Shown one piece after another: positions 8,716 to 17,158 of a stretch of DNA of 64,000 nucleotides. Source of the stretch: CAVPJW01 sp963705525. GTDB taxonomy: Bacteria > Acidobacteriota > Vicinamibacteria > Vicinamibacterales > CAVPJW01. Under the pieces are notes generated by a model. That model made no database searches. It had not been told where the DNA came from and saw nothing but the letters and a program-made list of their open reading frames with translations. Position numbers and translations under genes: made by a program. The stretch is from the NCBI GenBank assembly GCA_963705525.1, contig CAVPJW010000003.1, positions 372,001-436,000 on the forward strand, written 5' to 3'. Each line of letters begins with the position of its first letter. Positions within the stretch are counted from its first letter, which is position 1.

Positions 8716-10988
8716 TTTCGGAGATCCACGCTGAGACGCGTCGGCGCCGCGAGCGTGACCGTTGCGGCATGGTGTTGTTCAGCGAACTGCGGATTTCGGA
8801 AGACGATTTCGTGCGGGCCTATCGGAACCGACAGATTGCCGATCGGGGTTTCGCCGACCTTCTCGCCGTCGATCCAGACCTCAGCCCACGGAATGGCGTT
8901 CAGATGAATGACGCCCTTCGGCAAGTCGACCTTGAATGCGGCCACACGCCCCGGAGGAACCTGAACGGTTCGCGTCATGCGGAATGCGAGCGTGTCGTTG
9001 ACGACCTCGATGTCGTGGGCCCCGGCCGAGACCATGATGCGGTCGCTCTGACTCGTGCCAAGCAGGCGGCCGCCTTCGAAGATCTGCACTTCCACGGGCG
9101 CCGACACGGCCACCCATCCTGAAATCGGAGCGCCCGAACCTGCCAACGGCACGAACAGCGATGCCGTCGTGCCCGGCTGAATCGTGACGCGTTGTCTGAC
9201 GGTGCCGAGCGTGCTCTCGAGGAGGACATCGTGATCGCCGGTGGCGAGCTCCTCAACTGTGATCGGGGAATTGCCGCGCGGCTGTCCATCGATCACGACG
9301 CGGGCTCCGGCGGGCTCGGTCTTGACCTGAAGATGTCCGGTCTGAACCGTTGCGCCGCCGAGCTCGATGTATTGCGAGACCTGGCTCCCCGTCTGAATCG
9401 TCACGGGGATGACACGCGGCTCTCCTCCTGGGGCCTTGAGCTCCATCTGATGCGGACCCGGCGGCAGCGTCAGCTTGAGCGGTGTCGCGCCGCGGACGCG
9501 TCCATCGATCACGACTTCGGCGCCTGGAGGTCGGGACTCGACCGCAAGCACTCCGGCAGCCGCGGGCGGCACGGTCGGGGTCAGGTACTTGCGCGCCGAA
9601 ATCACGACGCCTTCGCACAACGCCACGACGCCGAGAGCCGCGATGGCGATGCGGCGCCGACGTGAAGCGAGTGAACGCTGTGGGACGGGCGCGGGTTTCT
9701 TCACGGGCGGCGTCGGGATCGGTTCCGGCGAAAACAGGCGCTCGGGATCGAACGCGAATTCATTCTTCGCCGGTTCGGGCGGGAGCTGCGCGTGATGCAC
9801 CGGCGTGGTCGGCATTGGCTCGACAAGCTCCTCGAATGCCTCCTCATCGTTGATTACAGGCTCGGTTTCGTGATGTGCCCAGACGGATTCCGGTTGCGGT
9901 GTCTCGAATACCTGCGCCGGCGCTGCATGGACCGGTTCAGGGCGCGGCGGCTCGGGCATCGCGGGTTCGGTTGGCTGCACCTTCACGGCGGTCGGTCTGG
10001 CCGCGACCGGGCGGACCGGTTCGAGGGGCTGGACGCGACTGACCGGCTCGGGCTTCGGCGCCGGCGTTTCTGTGCGGACCGGCTGCGTTGTCTGATCGTG
10101 GTAGCGGCTGAGGAACGACTCGAGCGCAATCGGAGCCGCGATATATCGACTCTCTTCGGAGAGCACGAGCTCGAGCGCGCTCTGCGCTTCGATGGCGGAA
10201 TGAAACGGCTGACGATGATCCACTTGAAGCGCGCGCGCCAGCCACGTTCGAAGAGACGGAGCGAGCGGCTCGCGTTCACCGAGCGCCGACAGTTCAGTCG
10301 CCGCCGCGAGCACGTCAGCGATTCGGCGCGGATACTCGTCGTCTCGCAACGGCCGACCGAGAATCAACGACAGTGCGACGATCCCCAGTTGCGTCACGTC
10401 GGACCGGTGATCGAACCTCGGCAACCCGGCCGAGGCCGGCATCGCCACGCGGAATTCCTGCCACAACCGTTCGTGCGAGAAGTGGAGCTGCTCGAGCGCG
10501 GAACCGAGCACGTACTCGAGGACGACAAGTCGCGCGTGAGGCGTGACAACGATGCGTTCCGGCGCAATGGCGCCGTGCGAGACATCGCGGGCGTTCTGGT
10601 GGAGCATCGCGATGGCGGGTACGAGCTGCCGGATCAGAAACAGCGCCGCGTTGATGTCGAGCGGCAGCCCTTCTCGTTCGGCGACCGTCAGAATCTCTGA
10701 CAACCGCGCGCCGGGCGTGTGTTCGTAAACCACCGCGAGCCCGCTCGGATCGGCAACGCGGTCGACGCGGCGCACGCGGCCGTAATAGGCGTGGCGAAAG
10801 TTCGCGAGGCGGCTCACGCGCTCACGAAGCGCAAATTCGAAAGACGGAACTTCGGTCAGGTCCTCGCGAAGGCACAGCATCTCGAGCGCTTCGCCGGCGC
10901 TCTTCTCGACAAGGAGAAAGCGATCACCGAGTCCGTCCTGGAATGACGGTGCCGACTGCGAGGCCGAGTGGGCGCGAGCAAGATCCAT
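8712..10988 (-). CDS. Membrane pseudokinase with PEGA repeats
   Basis: A 758-residue protein with a protein-kinase-like domain (about 20-285), a Pro/Glu-rich linker (about 295-440), one transmembrane helix (about 447-465, IAIAALGVVALCEGVVI) and three or four extracytoplasmic PEGA-type repeats (about 480-758, e.g. PPGAEVVIDGRVRGATPL). The kinase domain lacks the Gly-rich loop and the VAIK lysine. The catalytic-loop HRD is replaced by HGAIAPERIVV and DFG by a VLEY segment, so it should be inactive. PEGA domains are thought to bind cell-surface components. It probably couples an envelope signal to the coupled TonB-like protein. It has an unusual domain set; the start is ATG 10988. Confidence 0.85.
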   Translation of the reverse strand: MDLARAHSASQSAPSFQDGLGDRFLLVEKSAGEALEMLCLREDLTEVPSFEFALRERVSRLANFRHAYYGRVRRVDRVADPSGLAVVYEHTPGARLSEILTVAEREGLPLDINAALFLIRQLVPAIAMLHQNARDVSHGAIAPERIVVTPHARLVVLEYVLGSALEQLHFSHERLWQEFRVAMPASAGLPRFDHRSDVTQLGIVALSLILGRPLRDDEYPRRIADVLAAATELSALGEREPLAPSLRTWLARALQVDHRQPFHSAIEAQSALELVLSEESRYIAAPIALESFLSRYHDQTTQPVRTETPAPKPEPVSRVQPLEPVRPVAARPTAVKVQPTEPAMPEPPRPEPVHAAPAQVFETPQPESVWAHHETEPVINDEEAFEELVEPMPTTPVHHAQLPPEPAKNEFAFDPERLFSPEPIPTPPVKKPAPVPQRSLASRRRRIAIAALGVVALCEGVVISARKYLTPTVPPAAAGVLAVESRPPGAEVVIDGRVRGATPLKLTLPPGPHQMELKAPGGEPRVIPVTIQTGSQVSQYIELGGATVQTGHLQVKTEPAGARVVIDGQPRGNSPITVEELATGDHDVLLESTLGTVRQRVTIQPGTTASLFVPLAGSGAPISGWVAVSAPVEVQIFEGGRLLGTSQSDRIMVSAGAHDIEVVNDTLAFRMTRTVQVPPGRVAAFKVDLPKGVIHLNAIPWAEVWIDGEKVGETPIGNLSVPIGPHEIVFRNPQFAEQHHAATVTLAAPTRLSVDLRK

Positions 10989-11021
10989 CGGGGAGCCTCA
11001 ATCCGAAGTTAAGGGGTTGAA

Positions 11022-11070
11022 CCACCGGGTGATGCACGCCGAGGCGTGCCCACTCGTACCTGGCCGGTGG
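11022..11070. repeat. Nested inverted repeats upstream of the pseudokinase
   Basis: GCACGCC (11034-11040) and GGCGTGC (11043-11049) form a tight hairpin. An outer pair, CCACCGG (11022-11028) and CCGGTGG (11064-11070), encloses it. It lies in the 270-bp divergent region between the pseudokinase (minus) and the M28 peptidase (plus), in the likely 5' leader of the former. No riboswitch class is recognised. The rest of this gap holds no gene that I can see. Confidence 0.5.
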
Positions 11071-11204
11071 GTGCAACGGCAGGACCAGCGCGCCAACCTG
11101 GTCGGTCATCAACTAAGTTGCTGTACCGTCATTGGTTGCTGGTCGTTGTCGCGGCTCGGAGTCCGGGTGACCAGAACTTCCCGGTTACAGGATTGGTGGG
11201 ACGA

Positions 11205-11233
11205 TGACCCTTTTGTAATCGGGTCGCTATGAT
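11205..11233 (+). promoter_or_regulatory. Putative promoter of the M28 peptidase gene
   Basis: A good -10 hexamer TATGAT (11228-11233) lies 25 bp before the ATG at 11259, with GGAGG between them. The -35 position (TGACCC at about 11205) is weak, so the call rests mainly on the -10 and its spacing to the start. Confidence 0.4.
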
Positions 11234-11258
11234 AGAGTCGCGGACTTTCGGAGGTTTC

Positions 11259-12836
11259 ATGATCAAGCGGCGATCGACCTGGCTCGCGTTATTCGTCGTC
11301 ACGACGTGTCTGCCGGCTGCCGTCTTGTCGCAGCAGAGCGCTGATCGTCCCGATCTGGATGCGATCTACAGGATCAAGGCGGAAGGGTTCGAACGGTCGC
11401 AGGTCATGGACGTCATGAGCTATCTGACCGACGTTCACGGACCTCGCCTCACCAACTCTCCCAACATCAGGAAAGCGGCGGAGTACGCGACACAGAAGCT
11501 CGGCGAGTTCGGGCTCGTCAACATCAAGCTCGAGCCGTGGGGCCCGTTCGGGCCGGGCTGGGCGAACGAACGCTTCGAAGCACACGCGATCGCGCCGCAG
11601 GCCTATCCGCTGATCGGCTATCCACGAGCATGGACTCCCGGCACGAACGGCACCGTGACCGCAGAAGCCGTGATGGCGACCATCGATTCCGAAAAAGACT
11701 TCGATGCCTATCGTGGACAGCTCAAGGGAAAGTTCGTGCTGACGATGCCGATGCGCGAGGTAAAGGCAAGTTTCGAGCCTCTGGCCCATCGTTTCAGCGA
11801 CACCGAGCTGACGAAACTCGCGGAGCAACCCGATCCTGCGCGCGCCAGCCAGCCAGGCTCGATGCCGGGCTCAGATCGCGTGGAGTTTTTCAAGAAGCGG
11901 ATGAAGTTCTTTCTCGACGAGGGCGTCGCCGCACTTCTCGAGCCGGGACGCGGTGATGGCGGGACCTTTTTCGTCGGCGACGGCCGCCTTCGCGAGGCGC
12001 GTGAAGCCCCGGTCCCGACGCAGGTCGTCCTGGCCGTCGAGCACTACGGACGTATCGCCCGGACTCTCGCCAAGAAGATTCCGGTCACGCTCGAAATGAC
12101 GATCAAGAGCACGTTTCATACTGCCGATCTCAATTCGTTCAACATCGTGGCGGAGATTCCCGGTACGGACAAGCAGGATGAGCTCGTGATGCTGGGCGCG
12201 CATTTCGACTCGTGGCACTCAGGGACGGGAGCGACCGACAACGCGGCGGGATCGGCCGTGATGATGGAGGCGGTGCGCATCCTCAAGGCCACCGGCCTGC
12301 CGCTTCGCCGCACGGTCAGGCTCGCACTGTGGACGGGCGAGGAACAGGGACTGCTTGGTTCCCGCGCCTACGTCAAGGAACATTTCGCCGACAGGACCAC
12401 GATGGAGCTCAAGCTCGAGCACGCGAAGGTCGCGGGCTACTTCAACGTGGACAACGGCACGGGCGCCATTCGAGGCGTGTACCTGCAGAGCAACGAAGCC
12501 GTCGCGCCCATCTTCAGTCAGTGGATGGCGCCATTCGCGAATCTCGGCATGACGACGCTCGCCATCCAGAACACGGGCGGGACCGACCATCTGGCCTTCG
12601 ATGCGGTCGGCCTCCCGGGTTTTCAGTTCATCCAGGATCCCGTGGAATACGACACGCGGACCCATCACTCGAACATGGACGTCTTCGAGCGGATTCAGGC
12701 GCGCGACATGATGCAGAACGCCGTCATCGTCGCGAGCTTTGTGTATCAGGCCGCCAATCGCGACGAGAAGCTGCCGCGCAAGCCGCTGCCGAAACCACAG
12801 TCTCCGCCGAGCTCGACCACCGCCGCCGGGCGGTGA
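11259..12836 (+). CDS. Exported M28 family zinc peptidase
   Basis: A 525-residue secreted aminopeptidase or carboxypeptidase-like enzyme with a signal peptide (KRRSTWLALFVVTTCLPAAVLSQ). The catalytic M28 domain (about 275-505) shows the zinc ligands in order: His and Asp in GAHFDSWHSGTGATDNAAG, the Glu pair in WTGEEQGLLGS, Asp in FNVDNGTG and His in THHSNMD. A PA-like insert domain probably occupies about 120-260. It trims extracellular peptides. ATG 11259 was chosen because GGAGG lies just before it and a -10 box overlaps the in-frame ATG at 11229. The C-terminus is Pro-rich. Confidence 0.9.
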   Translation: MIKRRSTWLALFVVTTCLPAAVLSQQSADRPDLDAIYRIKAEGFERSQVMDVMSYLTDVHGPRLTNSPNIRKAAEYATQKLGEFGLVNIKLEPWGPFGPGWANERFEAHAIAPQAYPLIGYPRAWTPGTNGTVTAEAVMATIDSEKDFDAYRGQLKGKFVLTMPMREVKASFEPLAHRFSDTELTKLAEQPDPARASQPGSMPGSDRVEFFKKRMKFFLDEGVAALLEPGRGDGGTFFVGDGRLREAREAPVPTQVVLAVEHYGRIARTLAKKIPVTLEMTIKSTFHTADLNSFNIVAEIPGTDKQDELVMLGAHFDSWHSGTGATDNAAGSAVMMEAVRILKATGLPLRRTVRLALWTGEEQGLLGSRAYVKEHFADRTTMELKLEHAKVAGYFNVDNGTGAIRGVYLQSNEAVAPIFSQWMAPFANLGMTTLAIQNTGGTDHLAFDAVGLPGFQFIQDPVEYDTRTHHSNMDVFERIQARDMMQNAVIVASFVYQAANRDEKLPRKPLPKPQSPPSSTTAAGR

Positions 12837-12863
12837 CTGACGGGTTCGATGTAACCTAGACGC

Positions 12864-14282
12864 ATGGGTCAGACGCTCTTCCGCAAGGTCTGGGATCGAC
12901 ACGCGGCGGGGACACTGCCCACGGGCCAGACGCGCCTCTTCATCGGCCTGCACCTCGTCCACGAAGTGACGAGTCCGCAGGCCTTCGACATGCTGCGGGC
13001 CCGAGGGTGGCCCGTGCGCTACCCCGACCGCACCTTCGCCACGGTCGATCACATCGTGCCGACGACCAATCTGCGTCGGCCGTTCTTCGACGTGATGGCC
13101 GAAGACATGCTGTCCGCGCTCGAGCGAAATTGTCGGGAGTTCGGCGTGCCGCTCTACGATTTGAGCTCGGGACGACAGGGCGTCGTCCACGTCATCGGGC
13201 CGGAGCTGGGACTGACCCAGCCGGGTATGACCATCGCCTGCGGCGATAGCCACACCTCGACACATGGCGCCTTCGGCGCCGTCGCGTTCGGGATAGGCAC
13301 ATCACAGGTGCGCGATGTGCTCGCCTCGCAGTGCCTGCCGATGGATCCGCTCAAGGTGCGCCGCATCAACGTGAACGGTCGGCTGCGTCCGGGCGTCTAT
13401 GCGAAAGACGTCATCCTGGACGTGATTCGGCGGCTGGGCGTGAAGGGCGGTGTCGGCTTTGCCTATGAATACGGCGGCGAGGTCGTGACGCGCATGTCGA
13501 TGGACGAGCGGATGACGATCTGCAACATGTCGATCGAAGGCGGGGCGCGCGTCGGATACGTGAACCCCGACGACACGACCTTCGCGTATCTGGAGGGACG
13601 ACCATTCGCGCCGAGCGGTGAAGCGTTCAACAGGGCCGTCGAATGGTGGCGCTCGTCGAAATCGGATGACGATGCGATATACGACGATACGGTCGTGTTC
13701 GACGGCGACGCCATCGAGCCGACGGTGACCTGGGGCATCAATCCCGGCCAATCGACGGGTGTGACCGAGCGCATCCCGCGGCCCGAGGACTTCCCCGCCG
13801 ACGAGCGCGCGGGCGTGACCGAGTCGCTGGAATTCATGGGATTCCGTGCCGGGCAACCGATTATCGGCACGCCGATCGACGTCGCGTTCATCGGCTCGTG
13901 CACCAACGGGCGCCTGTCCGATCTCCGCGAAGCGGCTCGCATCGTGCGCGGCCGACACGTGGCTCCCAACGTGAAAGCGCTCGTCGTTCCGGGATCGCAG
14001 GCCGTCAGCCGCGCCGCAGAAGCCGAGCATCTGGATGATGTGTTTCGCGAAGCCGGGTTCGAGTGGCGCGGGGCCGGCTGCTCGATGTGCCTGGGGATGA
14101 ATACAGACCGGCTTGAAGGTCGGCAGGTGTGCGCGTCTTCGTCGAACCGGAACTTCAAAGGACGTCAGGGCAGCCCGACCGGACGCACGCTGCTGATGAG
14201 CCCGGCCATGGTGGCGGCGGCAGCGGTCGCCGGCGAGGTCGCCGATATCCGGACGATTCTTGGGCAAGCCGAACAGTCATGA
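12864..14282 (+). CDS. leuC: 3-isopropylmalate dehydratase large subunit
   Basis: A 472-residue [4Fe-4S] aconitase-family subunit that, with LeuD, isomerises 2- to 3-isopropylmalate in leucine synthesis. Cluster cysteines are in GSCTNGRLSDL (about 346) and GCSMCLGMN (about 409 and 412). The family motif GDSHTSTHGAFGA is at about 126. Length and order match the family. The stop overlaps the leuD start by four bases (ATGA), so the subunits are translationally coupled. It begins 27 bp after the M28 gene but is functionally unrelated to it. Confidence 0.97.
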   Translation: MGQTLFRKVWDRHAAGTLPTGQTRLFIGLHLVHEVTSPQAFDMLRARGWPVRYPDRTFATVDHIVPTTNLRRPFFDVMAEDMLSALERNCREFGVPLYDLSSGRQGVVHVIGPELGLTQPGMTIACGDSHTSTHGAFGAVAFGIGTSQVRDVLASQCLPMDPLKVRRINVNGRLRPGVYAKDVILDVIRRLGVKGGVGFAYEYGGEVVTRMSMDERMTICNMSIEGGARVGYVNPDDTTFAYLEGRPFAPSGEAFNRAVEWWRSSKSDDDAIYDDTVVFDGDAIEPTVTWGINPGQSTGVTERIPRPEDFPADERAGVTESLEFMGFRAGQPIIGTPIDVAFIGSCTNGRLSDLREAARIVRGRHVAPNVKALVVPGSQAVSRAAEAEHLDDVFREAGFEWRGAGCSMCLGMNTDRLEGRQVCASSSNRNFKGRQGSPTGRTLLMSPAMVAAAAVAGEVADIRTILGQAEQS

Positions 14283-14884
14283 CCCTGTCGCACCTCGTTC
14301 GCATCGATCGCATCGGGGGCACCGCGATTCCGATGCGCGGCCAGGATATCGACACCGACCGGATCGTCCCGGCGCGCTTCCTGCGCGCCGTCACGTTCGA
14401 CGGACTCGAAGGCCATCTCTTCGAGGACGAACGCAAGACCGCGCTCGATCATCCGTTTTCGAACGCCGCGTACAAGGGCGCCTCAATTCTGCTGGTGAAC
14501 CGAAACTTCGGCTGCGGCTCGTCACGGGAACACGCGCCTCAGGCACTCGTCCGCTGGGGCATCAAGGCCGTCGTCGGCGAATCGTTCTCGGAGATCTTTT
14601 TCGGCAACGGCGTCGCGCTCGGGCTTCCGTGTGTCAAGGTGAGCGCCGATGACGTGGACCGGTTGATGCGGATGGTCGAGGACGATCCGAAGCGGACCTT
14701 CTCGGTGAACGTGGCCGACCTGGTTGTCTCGAGCGGACGGGATCTTTCCGTGCGGGCCGAGATGCCGCACGCGGCTCAGGCCGCCTTCCTCGAAGGCGTG
14801 TGGGATGCCACGGCCCTCCTCCTGGAACAGGAAGACAGCGTGCGGGCCGTTGCCCGTACGCTGCCCTACATCTCGGGATTCTGA
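14279..14884 (+). CDS. leuD: 3-isopropylmalate dehydratase small subunit
   Basis: A 201-residue swivel-domain partner of LeuC. It carries the substrate-recognition motif GCGSSREHAPQAL (about 81) and the DIDTDRIVPARFL segment near the N-terminus. The start is ATG 14279, overlapping the leuC stop; the frame stays open upstream, but only LeuC-antisense-like residues lie there. Its 3' end overlaps the convergent lysR gene by 19 bp, so no terminator fits between them. Confidence 0.97.
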   Translation: MTLSHLVRIDRIGGTAIPMRGQDIDTDRIVPARFLRAVTFDGLEGHLFEDERKTALDHPFSNAAYKGASILLVNRNFGCGSSREHAPQALVRWGIKAVVGESFSEIFFGNGVALGLPCVKVSADDVDRLMRMVEDDPKRTFSVNVADLVVSSGRDLSVRAEMPHAAQAAFLEGVWDATALLLEQEDSVRAVARTLPYISGF

Positions 14885-15810
14885 GCCCCCGCGGTTTTTC
14901 CGGGTTTTTCCGCGCGTCGGCTGTCCGCCCGCCCCTCGTGTTCCTGAGCCACGGCCAGGAATGCCGACGCCGCATGAGACAGCTGCACGCCCCGTCTGTA
15001 GACCAGACGAAGCGGGCGCACGCGTGAGACGTTCGAGACGGGCACCGCAACGAGCCGGCCCGTCGCGATCTCGGTGAGCGCGCACCGACGCGGCAGGAGG
15101 GCCACCCCGAGCTCCATCTCGACCGCGCGCTTGATGCCGTCCAGGCTCGGCAAGGCGATGAGAATATTGAGCGGGACGCGCCGAGTTTCGAACAGGCGAA
15201 GGACGCGCTCGCGCGCAGGCGACGGATCGTTGTGCGCCACGACCGCCTGGCGTCCGAACTCATCGAGGGATACGTAGCGACGGCCGGCGAGCGGATGATT
15301 CGGATGGAGGAGCATCACCAGTTCGTCGGTTCCGATCGCCACGGCTCCCAGGTTGCGCTCGGCTGGCTGAAACGTCAGCACGCCGAACTCGAGGCTGCCC
15401 TGCGTCACCTCGACGGCTATCTGGCGCGCGGGCACGCGCCGGACATCGACCTGAATGCCCGGATGACGCGCGCGAAAGCGCTCCACGAGCGGCAGCAGCG
15501 TGTGAACGGCCGCCTCGTTCGATCCGATGAGGACGCGCCCGCGCTGGAGGTCGCGGAGCTCGCGCACGGCGACCTCGGCCTCCTCGGTCAAACGCATGAG
15601 CCGCTGCGCGTAGTTCCGCAGGACGCGACCGGCTTCGGTGAGCGACCCGTCCTTCGCCGATCGATCGAAGAGGCGCTCCCCCAGATCGTCCTCGAGCCGG
15701 CGAATCGCCTGGCTCACGGCGGGTTGGGTCCGGTGGAGCTTCCCCGCCGCCTTCGAAAAGCTGCGCTCGGAAGCGACCGTGAGGAAGACGTTGAGCTCGC
15801 TCAGTTCCAT
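14866..15810 (-). CDS. LysR-type regulator, probably of leuAB
   Basis: A 314-residue LysR-family transcription factor. The winged helix-turn-helix is at 1-60 (ASERSFSKAAGKLHRTQPAV), followed by a linker helix and the periplasmic-binding-like effector domain (about 90-300). It is transcribed divergently from leuA across a 113-bp AT-rich region holding a palindrome, the classical layout of a LysR regulator and its target. A role in leucine synthesis, sensing a pathway intermediate, is inferred from position. I chose ATG 15810 (MELSELNVFLT), 21 bases inside the longest frame, because LysR proteins usually begin this way. Confidence 0.9.
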   Translation of the reverse strand: MELSELNVFLTVASERSFSKAAGKLHRTQPAVSQAIRRLEDDLGERLFDRSAKDGSLTEAGRVLRNYAQRLMRLTEEAEVAVRELRDLQRGRVLIGSNEAAVHTLLPLVERFRARHPGIQVDVRRVPARQIAVEVTQGSLEFGVLTFQPAERNLGAVAIGTDELVMLLHPNHPLAGRRYVSLDEFGRQAVVAHNDPSPARERVLRLFETRRVPLNILIALPSLDGIKRAVEMELGVALLPRRCALTEIATGRLVAVPVSNVSRVRPLRLVYRRGVQLSHAASAFLAVAQEHEGRADSRRAEKPGKTAGAQNPEM

Positions 15811-15834
15811 AGCCGGTTCTGAACCGCGCACGGT

Positions 15835-15849
15835 ATCATAAATTATGAT
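15835..15849. promoter_or_regulatory. Palindromic LysR operator candidate
   Basis: ATCATAAATTATGAT is a perfect dyad with one central base. Its centre lies about 68 bp upstream of the predicted leuA transcription start, matching the usual recognition-site position near -65 for LysR regulators. It is one of the few AT-rich stretches in the window. Confidence 0.65.
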
Positions 15850-15864
15850 TATTTAATGTTAATT

Positions 15865-15903
15865 ATTATACATTTGACGGAAGGCCGCGCCGACCGCTAC
15901 AAC
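15865..15903. promoter_or_regulatory. Divergent lysR and leuA promoters
   Basis: For leuA, TTGACG (15874-15879) and TACAAC (15898-15903) are 18 bp apart, giving a start near 15910. For lysR, TATAAT is read on the minus strand at 15870-15865. The two promoters abut, so one bound regulator could affect both. Confidence 0.6.
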
Positions 15904-15923
15904 GTCCAGAAAGGGGCGTGGGT

Positions 15924-17154
15924 ATGTCCACCAGCCGGGTACTGATCTTCGACACGACGCTCCGGGACGGCGAGCAGGCGCCGGGATTTTCGCTCCGGAT
16001 CGATGAGAAGGTGCGTCTCGCTCGACAGCTCGACCTCCTGGGTGTTGACATCATCGAGGCCGGGTTCCCCATCGCCTCGGAAGCCGACGCCGAGGCCGTC
16101 CGCCTCATTGCCGCCGAGATCAGGAGACCGGTGATTGCGGCGCTGGCCCGATGCGCGGAGAGCGACATCGAGCGCGCGGGACAGGTGCTGGCCGGGGCCG
16201 AACGCTCGCGCATCCACACGTTCATCGCCACCTCTGATCTCCACCTGACCCGCAAGCTGCGCATCTCGCGAGAGGAATGCCTCGAGACGGCGGTCAAGGC
16301 GATCAAGCACGCCTGTCGATTCACCTCGGACGTGCAGTTCTCGGCCGAGGACGCCACGCGCAGCGATTTCGAGTTCCTATGCCGTGTCGTCGAAGCGGTG
16401 ATCGACGCCGGCTGCTACGACGGTCAACCTTCCGGACACGGTCGGCTACTCGACGCCGGACGAGATCGGAGAATTCTTCCGCCGGATCCTTTCGACCGTG
16501 CCCAATGCAGACAAGGCTACCTTCAGCGCTCACAACCACGACGATCTCGGGCTGGCCGTGGCCAATTCACTGGCGGCGGTCCAGGCCGGTGTTCGGCAGG
16601 TGGAATGCTGCATCAACGGCATCGGCGAGCGCGCTGGGAATGCGGCGCTCGAAGAGTTCGTAATGGCCACGCGTGTTCGGGCCGATCGGCTTCCGTTCGA
16701 AACCGGCATCCGCAGCGAGCAGCTCTTCGCCTCGAGTCAGCTGCTGACGTCGCTGACCGGTGAATCCGTTCAGGCCAACAAGGCCATCGTTGGACGGAAT
16801 GCGTTCGCTCACGAAGCCGGGATTCATCAGGACGGCATGCTGAAGGATCGACGCACCTACGAGATCATGCGTCCGGAAGACGTGGGCCTGCCGTCGAGCA
16901 CGCTCGTGCTGGGCAAGCACTCCGGCAGGCATGCCGTGCGCCAGCGCTGCGAGCAGCTGGGCGTCAAGCTCGACAAGCTGCAGCTCGATCGCGTCTATCG
17001 CAGCATGATCGCGGTCGCGGATCGTCAGAAGACCATCTCCGACGCCAACCTGCTCGCCATTGTCGAGGAAGTGTGCGGCCATGCGGCCGTTCCGCACGCC
17101 GCCGTTGACGACCATCACCATGTGAGCGTCGCCGGGTACGGCCACGGGGTCTGA
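15924..17154 (+). CDS. leuA: 2-isopropylmalate synthase, frameshifted and short
   Basis: The enzyme condenses acetyl-CoA with 2-oxoisovalerate, the first committed leucine step. The catalytic barrel shows FDTTLRDGEQAPG at the N-terminus, the metal ligands in AHNHDDLG, and NGIGERAGNA. The frame breaks near 16413, where one extra T (GGCTGCTAC instead of GGCGCTAC) moves the reading into the next frame; removing it restores AGATTVNLPDTVGY. The corrected product is about 409 residues and ends at subdomain II. The roughly 120-residue C-terminal leucine-binding domain is missing, and leuB starts 4 bp later. ATG 15924 follows AAGGGG; GTG 15918 is less likely. Confidence 0.88.
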
Positions 17155-17158
17155 CCCG

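Noticed and set aside
9792..10700. 302-codon plus-strand open frame inside the pseudokinase gene
   Set aside because: Antisense to a gene whose PEGA and kinase-like motifs are clear.
12219..13265. 348-codon minus-strand open frame
   Set aside because: It lies antisense across the M28 peptidase end and leuC, with no recognisable domain.
16405..16420. Programmed ribosomal frameshift in leuA
   Set aside because: There is no slippery heptamer or downstream structure, and leuA is not known to use recoding; one extra base explains it.
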